From: Anniella stebbinsi
Taxonomy: Eukaryota > Chordata > Lepidosauria > Squamata > Anniellidae
Assembly (NCBI GenBank): GCA_029215795.1
Contig: JARDYH010000003.1
Coordinates: 14,769,001 to 14,833,000 of the forward strand
Direction: 5' to 3'
DNA: 64,000 nt
Of this stretch, positions 9,060 to 20,204 are shown piece after piece. The position numbers and the translations under genes are program-made. A model generated the notes under the pieces. It saw only the letters and a program-made list of their open reading frames with translations, searched no databases and was not told the DNA's origin. Position 1 is the stretch's first letter, and each line of letters starts with the position of its first letter.

Positions 9060-10990
9060 AGAAAAGAAAAGTTTTGACCTGGCCCCAAAACGATAACAGT
9101 GTTGGCGCCAGGTGGGCTTCATCGGGGAAATCATTCCATAATTGGGGGGGGGGCCACCACAGAGAAAGCCCTCTCCCTTGTTTCCATCCTCAAAGCTTCC
9201 CTCGGAGTAGGCACCCAGAGGAGGACCTTAGATGTTGAGCATAGTGTACGGGTAGGTTCATGTCAGGAAAGGCGTTCCATCAGGTATTGTGATCCCAAGC
9301 CATGTAAGGCTTTATAGGTTAAAATCAGCACCTTGAATCGGGCTCGGAAACATACAGGCAACCAATGCAAGCGGGCCAGAATCGGTCTTATATGTTCAAA
9401 CTTTCTGGTCCCTGTTACCAATCTGGACGCTGCATTTTGTACAAGCTGCAGCTTCCAAACCATCTTCAAAGGCAGCCCCACGTAGAGTGCATTGCAGTAC
9501 TCTAACTTGGAGGTTACCAGAGCATAGACAACTGAAGCCATGTTATCCCTGTCCAGATAGGGGCATAGCTGGGCCACCAGCCGAAGTTGGTAGAAGGCAC
9601 TCCGTGCCACTGAGGCCACCTGAGCCTCAAGTGACAGAGATGGTTCTAAGAGAACCCCCAAGCTACGAACCTGCTCCTTCAGGGGGAGTGCAACCCCATC
9701 CAGAACAGGTTGAACACCCTCTATCCGGGCAGAGGAACCCCCCACTAACAGCATCTCAGTCTTGTCTGGATGGAGTTTCAGTTTATTAGCTCTCATCCAG
9801 TCCATTGTCGCAGCCAAGCACCGGTTCAACACATGCACAGCCTCACCTGGTGAAGATGAAAAGGAGAAGTAGAGTTGCGTGTCATCAGTGTATTGATGAT
9901 AATGCACTCCCAAACTCCGGATGACCGCACCCAACGGTTTCATGTAGATGTTGAACAGCATGGGGGACAAAACTGACCCCTGCGGGACCCCATACTGGAG
10001 AATCCACAGGGCCGAGCAATGTCCCCCAAGCACCACTTTCTGGAACCGACCTGTCAAGTAAGAGCGGAACCACTGCAATGCAGTGCCTCCCACTCCCAAC
10101 TCAGCCAGTCGTGCCAGAACATGGTCGATGGTATTGAAAGCCTCTGGGAGATCAAGGAGAATCAACAGAGTCACACTCCCCCTGTCTTTCTCCTGACATA
10201 GGTCATCATGCAGGGCGACCAAGGCTGTTTCTGTGCCAAAACCAGGCCTGAAACCCAACTTAAACGGATCCAGAAGATCAGTCTCATCCAAGAGTGTCTG
10301 GAGCTGGTCAGCAATCACCAGCTCAAGGACCTTGCCAAGGAATGGAACATTTGCCACCGGCTTATAGTTATTAAGATTTTCTGGGTCCAGGGAAGCTTTC
10401 TTCAGGAGTGGTCTCACTACTGCCTCTTTCAGACGGTCTGGGACCACTCCCTCTCGTAGAGAGGCATTAATCACTTCCCTGGACCAGCCGGCTGTTCCAT
10501 CCCTGCTAGCTTTTATAAGCCAAGAGGGGCAAGGTTCCAATACAGAGGTGGCTGTACGAACCCGTCCAAGCACTTTGTCCATGTCATCGAGCTGTGCCAA
10601 CTGAAACTCATCCAAGAAAACAGGACAAGCCTGTGCTCTGGAAATCTCATTAGATTCACCTGCTATAACACTGGAGTCTAAGTCCTGGCGGATGCCAAAG
10701 ACTTTATCCTGGAAGTGCCTAGCAAATATATTACAGTGGGCCTCAGATGGTTCTACCATGTCCTTGGGGCCGGCATGTGGAAGCCCCCGGACAACTCTGA
10801 AAAGCTCTGCTGGGCGGCAGATTGATGATTTAATAGTGGCAGCAAAGTATTGGTTTTTTGCTGCCCTCACTGCCCCTGAATACAGCTTACCATAGGCACT
10901 TACCAGTGTTTCATTGCATCCACTAGGAGTTCGTCTCCATCTGCCCTCAAGCTGTCTCCTATTTTGTTTCATCACTCTCAGCTCCGGGGT
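9060..10990 (-). pseudogene. L2 reverse transcriptase region (broken ORF2)
   Basis: The minus-strand frame 10975-9263 holds RT blocks in order: 'GFRPGFGTETALVALHDDL', 'LLILLDLPEAFNTIDH', 'YGVPQGSVLSPM', the active-site block at 9881-9892, 'NKLKLHPDKTE', and 'LGVLLEPSLSLEAQ'. The catalytic block reads YTDD where copy 2 (31160-31171) has YADD. A TGA at 9263-9265 ends the frame early; at the matching place copy 2 has CGA, so this is a CpG-type C-to-T change. The frame resumes to about 9060 with the 'RAFSVVAPQLWN' type C-terminal block. RT copies the LINE RNA at a nicked chromosomal target; this copy cannot. Confidence 0.88.
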
Positions 10991-11499
10991 TTACCATGGA
11001 GCCATTCGAGCTCTACACAAGAGAGTGCGCTCAGGAGCAATCGTGTCAACTGCCCGGGTCATTTCTGCATTCCACAGATCAACCAGGGTTTCGACTTGAG
11101 AGCCAGCCCTATCAGCCGGAAAACTCTCCAGAGCCCTCTGGAAACCATCCGGATCCATTAGCCTCCGGAGGTGGACCATTTGAATGGGTTTCCCACTCGT
11201 GCACAGGCGAAAAGCTGTTGTAAGTCTAAACCTCAGCAGGTGGTGATCTGACCATGACAGAGGGGTTGATGTAAAGTCCCCCACTTTCAGATCCCCATCT
11301 CCATGTCCAATGGAAAAAATCAGGCCTAGAGTGTGCCCCGCTACATGCGTTGGGCCAGTGGCATGTTGGGACAGTCCCATGGTTGTCATGGAGACCATGA
11401 AATCCTGAGCCGACCCAGATAAAGTGCCCTTGGTGTGAATGTTGACATCCCCCAGAACCAACAGTCTGGGGGACCTCAACAGTTCACCCGAAACCGCCT
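10991..11499 (-). pseudogene. L2 endonuclease C-terminal part (broken ORF2)
   Basis: Minus-strand frame with two hallmarks of APE-type LINE endonucleases: GDVNIH (codons at 11435-11452) and SDHH (11240-11251), separated by an 'HATGPTHVAGHTL' block. The N-terminal half of the domain is missing through 5' truncation. A TAA at 10991-10993 separates it from the RT frame; copy 2 has a tyrosine codon there. The family nicks target DNA to start reverse transcription. Confidence 0.85.
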
Positions 11500-11575
11500 T
11501 AGATTCCTTGGAGGAAAAAAGGAGGGATATAAATGCAATAATAATAATAATAATAATAACAACAACAACAAAGAA
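11493..11575 (+). mobile_element. tRNA-derived SINE, 3' portion plus AAT/AAC tail
   Basis: Continues the SINE broken at 8853: 'ccttagattccttggagg', then 'ggagggatataaatgcaata', then a tail of AAT and AAC units (11537-11572). The combined length of both pieces (about 250 bp) matches the intact copy at 20818-21060. Confidence 0.88.
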
Positions 11576-12155
11576 ATTAAAAGGGATACTAGAAAAGATG
11601 TTCAGCTTGGACGCATAAGTGACCATTTCCGCCTAAAGCACAAGGGAAAAAAGAAAGGAAAAGTTGAATCTACCACGCTTCCTAAACCTTCCTTTGAAAC
11701 AATGGAAGTCCCATCTGGATCAATTACCAACTCCAGATTCACTTGAGAGAACTCCTATCCACTTTCCCACTTTTGTGATCCGCAGGAGATTCTGTTTGAC
11801 TCAGCTGAGCTTATTAGAGAAAATGCAATAGCAACTGTTCACATTTGTTTATAAGAATTTTAAAAAATGATTTTGTTTAGTAACAGCTGGGATTATAAAA
11901 CCCATTTTTTAAAAAAAATAGTAATAAAAAAGTTAGCTGGTACTAACTTTGGCAAAAGTTGGCAAAGTTGGCAAAGCAGTACAATGATTCAAATAAAGAA
12001 AAACAGCACAAGATTCTCCATTTCACTTTTGCTAATAAGGAGGACAAGAGAGAAATTCTTAACTTTGTCACAGCTGTCCAAAAATAACAACCTTCCAGGC
12101 CTTTGTGATATAAAATAAGCCACAGTGCCTACATTTAAAAGGGAGCTGTTGGACG
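11576..12155. other. no recognised feature
   Basis: AT-rich sequence with no supported gene or repeat boundary. Confidence 0.45.
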
Positions 12156-12225
12156 CTTTCCTGGAAGTAAGCCCTGTTGAACTCAATGGGCCTTACTTCT
12201 GAGTAGGCATGTGCAGGATTTCATT
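12156..12225. repeat. short palindromic repeat ('caatgggccttac' family)
   Basis: Contains 'ggaagtaagccctgttgaac' and 'tcaatgggccttacttctga', the two inverted halves of the family also seen near 28945 and 41805. Confidence 0.6.
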
Positions 12226-12527
12226 GCAAATTAAACTATATATTTAAGCCTCTGCTCTTGTGATATATACCGGGTGTGCCTGTATTTGCTCACAGGAAAA
12301 GTAATAACAATATTTATAAGAGCACCTAATTGCGTAATGAAGGGAGCGCCAGCAAAATTGAGTCTGACCTTCCCAGCTCTGCCAAATTATCTCTCATCTT
12401 GATCTTGCACATACATCGAACTTCAGCCCCTGATGCCTGGACTCCCTCTGTGTTTGAATACTTCCCAGCAATGAAATAAAAAAGCAGCAGGCAAACCGCT
12501 GGAAATGGCTAAGATCCATGTTATGTA
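12226..12527. other. no recognised feature
   Basis: No supported gene or repeat was seen. Confidence 0.4.
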
Positions 12528-12707
12528 CCGTATTTCTTCGATTCTAAGACGCCATCGATTGTAAGACGCGCCTTAATTTCAGTACCACCAACAGGGAAAA
12601 AACTCTGATTCTAAATGTGGGGAAATCACCATAAATTCTAAGACGCACCCCATTTTTAGAGACGTTATATGGGGGGAAAAGTGCGTCTTAGAATCGAAGA
12701 AATAGGG
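12528..12707. mobile_element. MITE with TA target duplication (Tc1/mariner-like)
   Basis: 180 bp flanked by TA at 12526-12527 and 12708-12709. The terminal inverted repeats are about 23 bp: left CCGTATTTCTTCGATTCTAA, right the reverse complement with one or two changes ('cgaagaaataggg'). Several internal 'taagacgc' motifs occur in both directions. There is no transposase frame. TA duplication is typical of Tc1/mariner. Confidence 0.8.
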
Positions 12708-12740
12708 TAATTAACAACAAATAGAACAAATGGCATCCAT

Positions 12741-12803
12741 GTTGGCATCCCTCCAAAAGCATCGGGACTACAACCCCCATCATTCCCAGCCAGCATGATC
12801 AGA
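12741..12803. repeat. fragment of the 'tccaacctggtg' palindromic MITE
   Basis: Contains 'gactacaacccccatcattc' and 'ccagccagcatgatcagaca', matching one half of the family at 6743-6872. Confidence 0.55.
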
Positions 12804-13039
12804 CATCAGTATAATGTGCACAGTTTCACCTAGCACCACTTCACACACATTACCTTATGTTCAGAAGAGCCCCCGAGAGATCAAAATGCCAGCTAATGTT
12901 GACAAAGCAGCAGAAAAGAACTGGAGCATATCTCCCATGCAGAGAATCCCATGGATTTCTGCACTGTTCTGCAAGAGCTTATGACAGAAAATGCAACTAT
13001 CCTGAAGTTGAACAGAAGTGCACAATGCAATTATATGGG

Positions 13040-13512
13040 GTAATCTTCAGATTACCTAAAGGATCGCCTCCCCACATTTATACTTGCTCAGACCCTAAGA
13101 TTGTGCTCAGAGAGGCTTTCTTCCAGCTGCCCCTGCCAAATGAAGTAAGGTGGGTGGCTACTAAGGAGAGGGTCTTTTCAGTGGTGGCACCCTGGCTGTG
13201 GAACGAATACCCCAAAGAAGCTTGCCTGGCGCCTATGTTGTGGTTTTTTCAGCTCCAGGTAAAGACGACCTTATTCTCCCAGGCATTTAGTCCTTTCGTT
13301 TTTGTTGTTTTAAATGTGTTACTGTGGTTTAAGAACTTTACACTCCGGCTGGGTTTTCTTTTGGGTTTTCTATTGCAGTTTGAAAACCTTTAAAAGTTTT
13401 TATGTAATGTTTTATCATGAATGTTATGGTTTTAACTTTTGTGAAATGCCCAGAGAGCTCTAACTCATGGACGGTATAGAATTGCAATCAATCAATCAAT
13501 CAATCAATCAAA
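13040..13512 (+). pseudogene. L2-type LINE 3' end with (AATC)n tail
   Basis: The plus-strand frame 12857-13393 carries the end of an L2-type ORF2: 'VLREAFFQLPLPNEVRWVAT', then 'KERVFSVVAPWLWNEYP', then 'VKTTLFSQAF'. The 3' UTR has a 'cccagagagctctaactcat' block and ends in (AATC)n at 13485-13510. The upstream part of that frame is probably read-through of unrelated sequence. Confidence 0.8.
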
Positions 13513-14111
13513 CATTTAAACCCTGAGGGCTTAGCAAACTTCTAGCACGTCCCATTTGCAAGACAGACATAACCACTTGTTGCCACTTTGTTCAATAGGT
13601 TGTGTTTTCATTGGTTCTTGTTTGGCATATCTTACGTATTGGAACATTTCCAAGTGAGAGTACTATGTTGAGATTATCTTTGGAACACTTCACTATGCAG
13701 ATGATTTATGTGGGATATGGAACAGCCAACAAGGCTGAACACGACACTCATCAAAGCACAGGTCTTTCCAGCAAAGCCCGTCTTGCCTTGAATGGAAAGA
13801 AGCAGAAACACCCACAAAGTTACAAACGCCACCTGATGTAAACAATCCAAGAGGGCCTGACTTGAAAGACACTTGCAATCAAAGAAACTCCAAGGGAGTG
13901 ACAAATTGCTGGAAGCCATTTAATATGTCTAAGTAAAGACAGCCTTGGAGAGCCTCTTAATTGTTACATTAAGTGCATTTTGGTGAACTCAATAAGAATT
14001 GATTTGTTCATTGCGCTTACTAAGGAGAGTACAGTTTTTATTGAAAGTTCCTAGTCGCCCATAGTACGTAAGGTGTTTCCAACTGGTTCTGCCAGCTATC
14101 AGGGCCATTCT
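13513..14111. other. no recognised feature
   Basis: No supported gene or repeat was seen. Confidence 0.45.
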
Positions 14112-14276
14112 TTTGTATATGGTCACTCTAGTATAGTGCCTGCACCTTTAACTGTTGTGATGAAGAGAGAATTTCACGAGGGACTAATTGCATACAAATG
14201 ACACTGGCTGAAATTCTCTTTTCTCTACAACTGTTAGTTACATGTGCCCTGTCCTCCTTTTCATATGGTCAGCCTA
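14112..14276 (+). repeat. half of the GTGACCA hAT-like foldback element
   Basis: Matches the right arm of 36313-36632: 'tttaactgttgtgatgaaga', 'attgcatacaaatgacactg', then 'catatggtcagccta'. Only one arm is left. Confidence 0.75.
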
Positions 14277-14279
14277 AAT

Positions 14280-14480
14280 ATACAAAAGTTAAAAATATAA
14301 TTAAATACTTTTCAATATTAAAGCATTTAAAACATTTTAAATACATAACAATTTAAAAGTCAAAGGTATAGACAGAGGTCCAGATGATTTGCCAAAGGCC
14401 TGCTGGAACAAAAAAGGGTTTGTCTGCATCCAAAAACACATCAAGGAGGGAGCCAGTGTAGACTGCAAGGATTAGAAAGA
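14280..14480 (-). repeat. L2-type LINE 3' UTR fragment
   Basis: Matches 48720-48910 closely: 'taaaaatataattaaatac', 'gccaaaggcctgctggaa' and 'catcaaggagggagcc'. It is on the minus strand, and little coding sequence remains. Confidence 0.65.
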
Positions 14481-15499
14481 AAATCCATGTGTGTACACTA
14501 TGCAAAATAAACGACAGCTTCAACTGTTTCTAAACCTTATTAGAAAAACAGGGTGAGTAGGCCGAAACCAACGTTGTAGGCCCAGAAGCACTTGAAAGGT
14601 TTCAACGCTGTACTTAAAACTTAACACCGGTCCAAACTAATTAAATGAAGTGTTTGAAGCTTTCAAATTATAGCAGTATGGACCAAACTCTCAGAAAAGA
14701 GGGAAAGAGCACTGTGTGTGTATGGGGTGCGGGGGTGGGGATAGAAAGAAAGGTATAGCCGCCTATTCCCAGGAGAGATCTGAAGATCAGGTTACCGTGG
14801 ATCCAGAGGAACCACACCCTGCTTCAACAGGGAGCAAAAGAGCAAACTGGCCTTATGAAGATAGCCCAAAATACTCTCAGAGCCAAAGGAAAGCATGTTC
14901 CAGAAGAGAAAAGAGAAACTCTTCTTCTTCACTCAAAAGGTCTGTGCTAGAGGCAGCAGCCATTTCACCCACCCACCCCACATTCTAAGGCAGGAGGGAG
15001 GGGGGAGAGCGACGCTACTGAGCGTGTGTCGCGCTATGAGAGAAGATGGCCGCCTCATTGACTTGAATGAGAGGTTAAAATAGTCCTTAAAAGTCAACTG
15101 AAGGGAATTTTTTTAAAATGAAAAGCTTTCCACCAACTACAGTCAAGGAGGAAGAAGACCCCACCACTGGATTAATTAATAAGGCTCTAGAAATTATGCA
15201 AATTGTGAGCACAAAAGTCACAACCCGGAAGTAAATTTTACAAAAGCAGGGAGACAGGTTTGTATTCCTTTTCTACCTTAAACTGCTCTCCTTCCCTCAA
15301 TCTTTCACCAATCTTCTTGAAATTTTCAGGTAATGTAAAACAAAAATTTCTTTCTGGCACCTGTAAATTTCAGAAAGGTTGATGAAACATTTTCAATTTT
15401 ATGGCTGTTAGAATGACCCCCCCCCCCCAATTATCACTTTAACAAGGCGGAATGTGTTTTTTACTGACAGCCTTAAACAATGAAGGCACGGCTGTGCCT
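14481..15499. other. no recognised gene; possible LINE remnant
   Basis: The region 14540-14640 has wording like old LINE coding sequence ('ccgaaaccaacgttgtaggc'), but no frame can be followed. A C-run lies at 15418-15429. Otherwise nothing is supported. Confidence 0.4.
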
Positions 15500-16015
15500 C
15501 CATTAATTAATTAATTTATTTTATTTTTTATTTATTTAATTAAAACATTTCTTGGCTGCCTTTCGGGGCAGAAGCCCTCACAAGGTGGCTTACAACAATA
15601 ACATTTCAAAACATTAAAAGCAGTAAAACATTAAAAATATTAAAAGCAATAAAACAGCCATTATAACAATAAAACCAAAGATAAAACCAGCAGGAACAAC
15701 AATAGCAGCTATATTAACAATAACAGCAATAACAATACTCATCATGGAAAGGCCATGGTAGAATAAAATGTTTTAAGGCCTACCTAAAAGCTTGCAAGGA
15801 AGGTGCATGGCGGACGCTGACGGAAGTTTGTGCCAGAGGTTTGGGGACACTGCAGAGAAGGCCCTCTCCCATGTGGACACCCACCTAATTTCCCTCATAG
15901 GTGGGCAAATGAGAAGGGCCTCTCTTTCTGACCTTAAAGTGCAGACAGGCTGATAATGGGTGAGTAATCTCCCCATAGTTAGCCAGCACAATGTATTTTG
16001 GTGCAGCAAAGTAGG
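15500..16015 (-). pseudogene. L2-type LINE 3' end (minus strand)
   Basis: The minus-strand frame 16009-15773 includes 'REIRWVSTWERAFSAVSPNL', the usual C-terminal block of this ORF2 family. The 3' UTR is rich in 'aaaacattaaaag' and reaches an ATTAATT/ATTT tail at 15500-15540. Confidence 0.72.
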
Positions 16016-16540
16016 AACCCCTTTTCAGATACGGGGACCGCAAAACAGCATCACATAAAGTGCTTATTGATTCTCTTCTATGTACTGATGGAAGGAGACG
16101 AAACCCTTGTAAATATTGGCAGATCAAGAGTTCCAGAAATAATCACTGAGTACAGTAACAAGATCCCATTGTAGAAAAACAAACGCGTCGCGGTAGCAGC
16201 TGCGGCATCCGTGGACTGTTTCATTATTATGCCTGGAAGACTAAGTGTGGGCAAAGGCAACTCTGTGCACATGGGATGCTTTTCGCATGGACCAAATTCC
16301 TACCTGGTTCCTGGAAGCAACTTTCAAGTACAGATTTGCTTGGATCCCAATTAGAAAGTATAACATATGCTGATCCTACATGTATGAAGATGGTGAGGGT
16401 TTCCTAGAGAGTGTGCATCCAGCAATGTGCATGTGTACAGGATCATCACATGTGATGGACTACATTTCGGGGGGGGGGGGTAAGAGTGGCTGGAGCCAGC
16501 AGTGGGGTGGGTTTATGCTTCCTCCTCCAACACACACTTA
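16016..16540. other. no recognised feature
   Basis: Includes a G-run near 16469-16480. No supported gene or repeat was seen. Confidence 0.4.
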
Positions 16541-17032
16541 GGCCCTTTCTACACCTACGGGTGCAGAGGGAGGGAGGGGGGACGATCCCGGACGTACCTG
16601 CTCCCGGGATCGTCCTCTTCTTTCTAAACTGGAAGTGCGACATCCCGGATTCTTTCCGGGACGTCACACAGTCGCGCTCCACTGCAAAATGTAAGTAAAA
16701 AAAGAAAAAAATACCACCCAATATCGGGGGGCGGCGGACTTGCTCCCCCCTCTCCCCTGATGGGTACGGAGCTGCACAGTGCGGCTCCGTGCCCGTTTCT
16801 GATGCCCACTTACTCATGACTAAGGAGACACCAGCCGGAACGGGCGCCCACACCTCCTGCGGTCTTGGGATGTTCCCGGGACTGCAGGAAGAATTGGGTT
16901 TTCCCAAGGATCCCTTATCCTGGGGAAAACCCATGCCCATCCCCCCACCTCTGGGAGTCCCTATGTGCTATTTGCATGCACAGGGACCACCCAGGGATGG
17001 TCACAGGGAAAATCCCCGGTGTGGAAGGGCCC
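16541..17032. mobile_element. candidate GC-rich MITE, GG...CC termini
   Basis: 492 bp with inverted ends: GGCCCTTTCTACACC at the left and the reverse complement of GGCCCTTCCACACC at the right (17019-17032). The interior is GC-rich with several short hairpins, for example 'gatcccgg' and 'ccgggatc' near 16590-16611, and a 'tgtaagtaaaaaaag' stretch. The flanking triplets are TTA and CTA, one base apart, so a 3-bp duplication is possible but not proven. Confidence 0.6.
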
Positions 17033-17286
17033 TAGTTAAACATCCCTCCCCTCTTGCTCCAGATGCAGACAAGATAGCTACCTCCACACTGCTAAAAGCA
17101 GCATGGGAGTTTTAGCAACATTGGGATCACTGGAGAGTGATCAAGCTTTGCTCCTCCCTGCCCCTATCCATCGTGTTGCCATGTGGCTGCATCAGGATCA
17201 CTGGAGGGTGGCAAAGTTAATGCTCCCTCCAGCAATCCCACAGCCAAAATTGCTATTGCTGGGGGAGGGACAATGTTAAAGATATA

Positions 17287-17759
17287 GGCTGGGTTCGGAT
17301 GACATGATAAGCAACAGTTGATTAATTAGGCAATCGTCCATTGTGTTGCTTATTGTGTCATCTGCTGGGAAGCGGACACCTGACGGTGCACTATTTTCTC
17401 AAATTAAGCAATGGAGAAAAACAATGTGTTGCTTATCCAGAGACCCGTTGCTTATTGTGTCATGTGGCGGGCTCCATTGCTTAATTTCACATGTTAAGTG
17501 CGCTATTTCAGAAGCCCATAGAGTCCTCCAGCAGGAGCGGTCGAAAGCGCCCTGGCCGCTCCTTTACAGCCGGCAGAACTTGCAATGGTTGTTGGGATAG
17601 CCCTGGGAGGAGGGAGGGTGGAGCAAAGGCCGGCCGGAAGGACGATGGGAGTTTCAGCCACTTGACGGGGGTGGGGTAACATGTCATCTGGGGCAGCATA
17701 ATGTACTCTGAGTTGCCTATTCCTCCCCCTGTTGCCTAAAGTGTCATCTGAATGCAGCC
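17287..17759. mobile_element. MITE with GGCTGNATTCGGATGACA ends
   Basis: 473 bp bounded by 'ggctgggttcggatgaca' and the reverse complement of 'ggctgcattcagatgaca'. Repeated 'ttgcttattgtgtcat' motifs occur in both subterminal zones. It is related to 53629-53859 and to a fragment at 41972-42112. No clean target duplication was found. Confidence 0.7.
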
Positions 17760-18311
17760 ATATTTTCCCCACTGCTCAGCTGATGGCTGAACCGCTGGGC
17801 AGTGGGGATAGATGGGCAGGGCTCCTCAGGGCTTGTCCAGCCACAGGCGGAGTGTCTGAGAGCCACATGCAGCTGGTGGGTTGCCCAGACATGCAAATTA
17901 CAATATGGATTCCTACTTTCTTGTATGAGTTTTACAGTGCTTGAAATAGTCCAAACCAATAACTGAAGGCAGATAATCAGCAGGAGATTAGGGGAGGCCT
18001 GCTTCGACCCTGCTAATGTTTAGAAGGCTACAGAGGGACGTGGTTCGGCTATAACTGGGCAAGTGTCCAGAGTCAGGGCTTATGGATTTCTTTAAGGTCT
18101 CCAAACCTCCACCCTCCCATAATTTGAGCACTGACCATTGTGCTGCTGACCACTGCTCCCAGATGGCATGTGACACCACTGCAGCTTCTCAATGAAGATC
18201 CTTCTAGACCGACCCCATCCAGACTGGTCACTGGCTCCTCTGACTCACTGCAGCAATGTGGCTTGCCACATGGGGCAGCGATCATCAGTTCCTGACCAAA
18301 GCTCAGGTGAA
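17760..18311. other. no recognised feature
   Basis: No supported gene or repeat was seen. Confidence 0.45.
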
Positions 18312-18358
18312 TGAGCATAAGACAAGCTCTGCTGGGTCAGGTCAAAGGTCCATTTTAT
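18312..18358 (-). repeat. short CR1 3' end fragment
   Basis: Matches the last 45 bp of the CR1 family in reverse ('gagcataagacaagctctgc', then 'tcaaaggtcca'). Confidence 0.6.
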
Positions 18359-18879
18359 TTGCAAGAGTGACTAACTAGATACCCTGGGAAGCTTACGAGG
18401 GGTAAAGGAAGGCATGCTGTGTCCCCCCCACCACCACCACTGTCTTGTATTCAGAGGTCTGAAGGTGATGGGGGGGGTGAGATCATGCTGAAGATGCCTA
18501 GGAAGACCCATGGGCTTCATTCTTCCCCACCCACATCACATTTCTGCCCCATTCCAATGGCACTCCAAGAGCCCTATGGAAGCCTTGCTACAAATGGGTG
18601 GGGAGGGATGTGTTGAGGACTAGAACATTTTAATGTACAGATAACCCTAGCCAAGATCATTAGAGGACAGTCGTATTGGAGACAATGGAGCTTGGAGAAT
18701 CACATGATGAAATTCTCGATGGATTACAGTACTCCATATGTTAGGTAAGGTGTTGAAGGCTAGAGTGATCTCTCATATAAATATACCATGAACACGGAAA
18801 ACTAAACTAGCATGTTAACTGAGAAAGTTAGCCTAAATTCATACTCCCTGACATTTCAGTTGTCCCTAAGTTTAAGAAG
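18359..18879. other. no recognised feature
   Basis: No supported gene or repeat was seen. Confidence 0.45.
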
Positions 18880-18887
18880 GTTTAAAG

Positions 18888-19853
18888 TAGGGGTGTGCAA
18901 TGGATCGGGTCCAATCCACGATCCGGACCTTATCCAGGGGAAATCAGATAAAATTATCCGATCTGATCCCCAGCACCTGGATCGGCTGATCCAATACGAT
19001 CTGATCCAAAAAGGACCCAATCCGGATCGTGTTGGATCGGAGTATCGGACCCCCTCTCCCCACTCATGCCCCTCACCTGCCGGGGCCGTCCACAGATAGC
19101 CCCAGCAGGTCAGGAGCACGAATGTGGGGAGGGGGCTTACCTGCTGGGGCCATCCGCAGTGGACGGCCTTGGCATGTAAGGAGCGGGAGGAGGAGGAAGG
19201 GGCTTACCTGCCGGGGCTGTCCGCTGCCATCCGTGGGTGCCAGCAGACAGCAGCGGACGGCCCCGCAGGTAAGGAGGAGCACGAAGGGGGGGCTTACCAG
19301 CTGGGGCCCATCCTCTGCCATCCGTGGACGCCAGCGGGCGCCAGCAGACGACACCGGATGGCCAGCAAGTAAGGAGGAGGGAGAGGGCCGCCACTTACCT
19401 GCCGGGGCCACCCGCTGCCATCCGCTGGCGCCCGTGGTGCCAGCGGAAGGCAGCGGACAGCCCCGGCAAGTAAGGAACGCGAAGGGGAGGAGGGGGCTTA
19501 TCTGCTGGGGTCGTCTGCTGCCATCTGCTGGCGCCCGTGGATGGGAGCAGAAGGCCCCTGCAGGTAAGAAGCGTGAGGGGGGAGGGACAGGGAGGGGGGA
19601 GTTAGGCCCCCACTCACCCCCCACCGCCATTTTTCCCCATAGATTTGCATTGGGGGAAAGCTTTCTTACCCCCAATGCAAGTCTACGGGGAAAAATGGCG
19701 GCAGATCCAAAAATCTGACATCCGATTTTCGCATCGGGATTGGGTCCGATCCGATCCAGGGGACCTCCGATTTTGTTCCGATCTGATCCGGAACAAAAGT
19801 GGAGGTCCCAGTCCGGTCCCGATCCGATCTGGGGGGGTCCGTGCACACCCCTA
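18888..19853. mobile_element. element B: GC-rich hAT-like non-autonomous transposon
   Basis: 966 bp with a perfect 8-bp duplication GTTTAAAG (18880-18887 and 19854-19861). It starts TAGGGGTGTGCAATGG and ends with 'gtgcacaccccta', a clear inverted pair. Subterminal zones are dense in GATCCG and CGATCC motifs. The 'catagatttgcattggggg' hairpin at 19637-19691 is shared with element A. The core is a loose array of 60-110-bp units alternating 'cttacctgccggggc' and 'gcaggtaagga'. It lacks the large TGATGTCA hairpin. There is no transposase frame. Confidence 0.88.
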
Positions 19854-20204
19854 GTTTAAAGACGCAATCCCCTGGTTTGAAGTCATCTAGTCTAGAAAAA
19901 ACTGGATCATGAGATCCTGCTGTTTACGCAGCCTGACTCTGAGCTGTATGCTGACAACGTGGGATATAAATTTAGCACCTACACATAAACACGATTGTAT
20001 TCAATATTAACAAAATGAAACCACATACGATAACAATGAATCATAGGGGCTTAACGTTTGTCAGTTGTCTCAATGCCGTTGAGCTCCTTGGACAGAAAAC
20101 ACAGGAACGTGTCGGCAAGTTTACTTCTTACTGAGCCACTGGATAGAATGCCGCCTGCAAGCTTTCTCTTCACAAAAGTGCTGGTAGAGACTTTACTCTC
20201 TACC

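Larger units (their letters stand above)
8854..11499 (-). mobile_element. L2-type LINE copy 1, 5'-truncated, inserted in a SINE
   Basis: About 2646 bp read on the minus strand. It holds the last part of an AP-type endonuclease, a full reverse transcriptase domain, a C-terminal block, and a 3' UTR ending in the 'gctctctgggcggtttac' motif and an ATTAATT tail at 8854-8875. The 5' end stops at about 11499 in microhomology with the SINE (the 'accgcctt' text fits both). It interrupts the SINE, so it is younger than that SINE copy. Confidence 0.88.

Noticed and set aside
16541..17032. 8-bp hAT-type target duplication
   Set aside because: The flanking octamers do not match; only the adjacent triplets are similar.
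19029..19846. Frames of 229 and 257 codons on opposite strands of element B
   Set aside because: Both lie inside a transposon with clear ends and 8-bp duplication, are mirror products of GC-rich repeats, and match no protein family I recognise.
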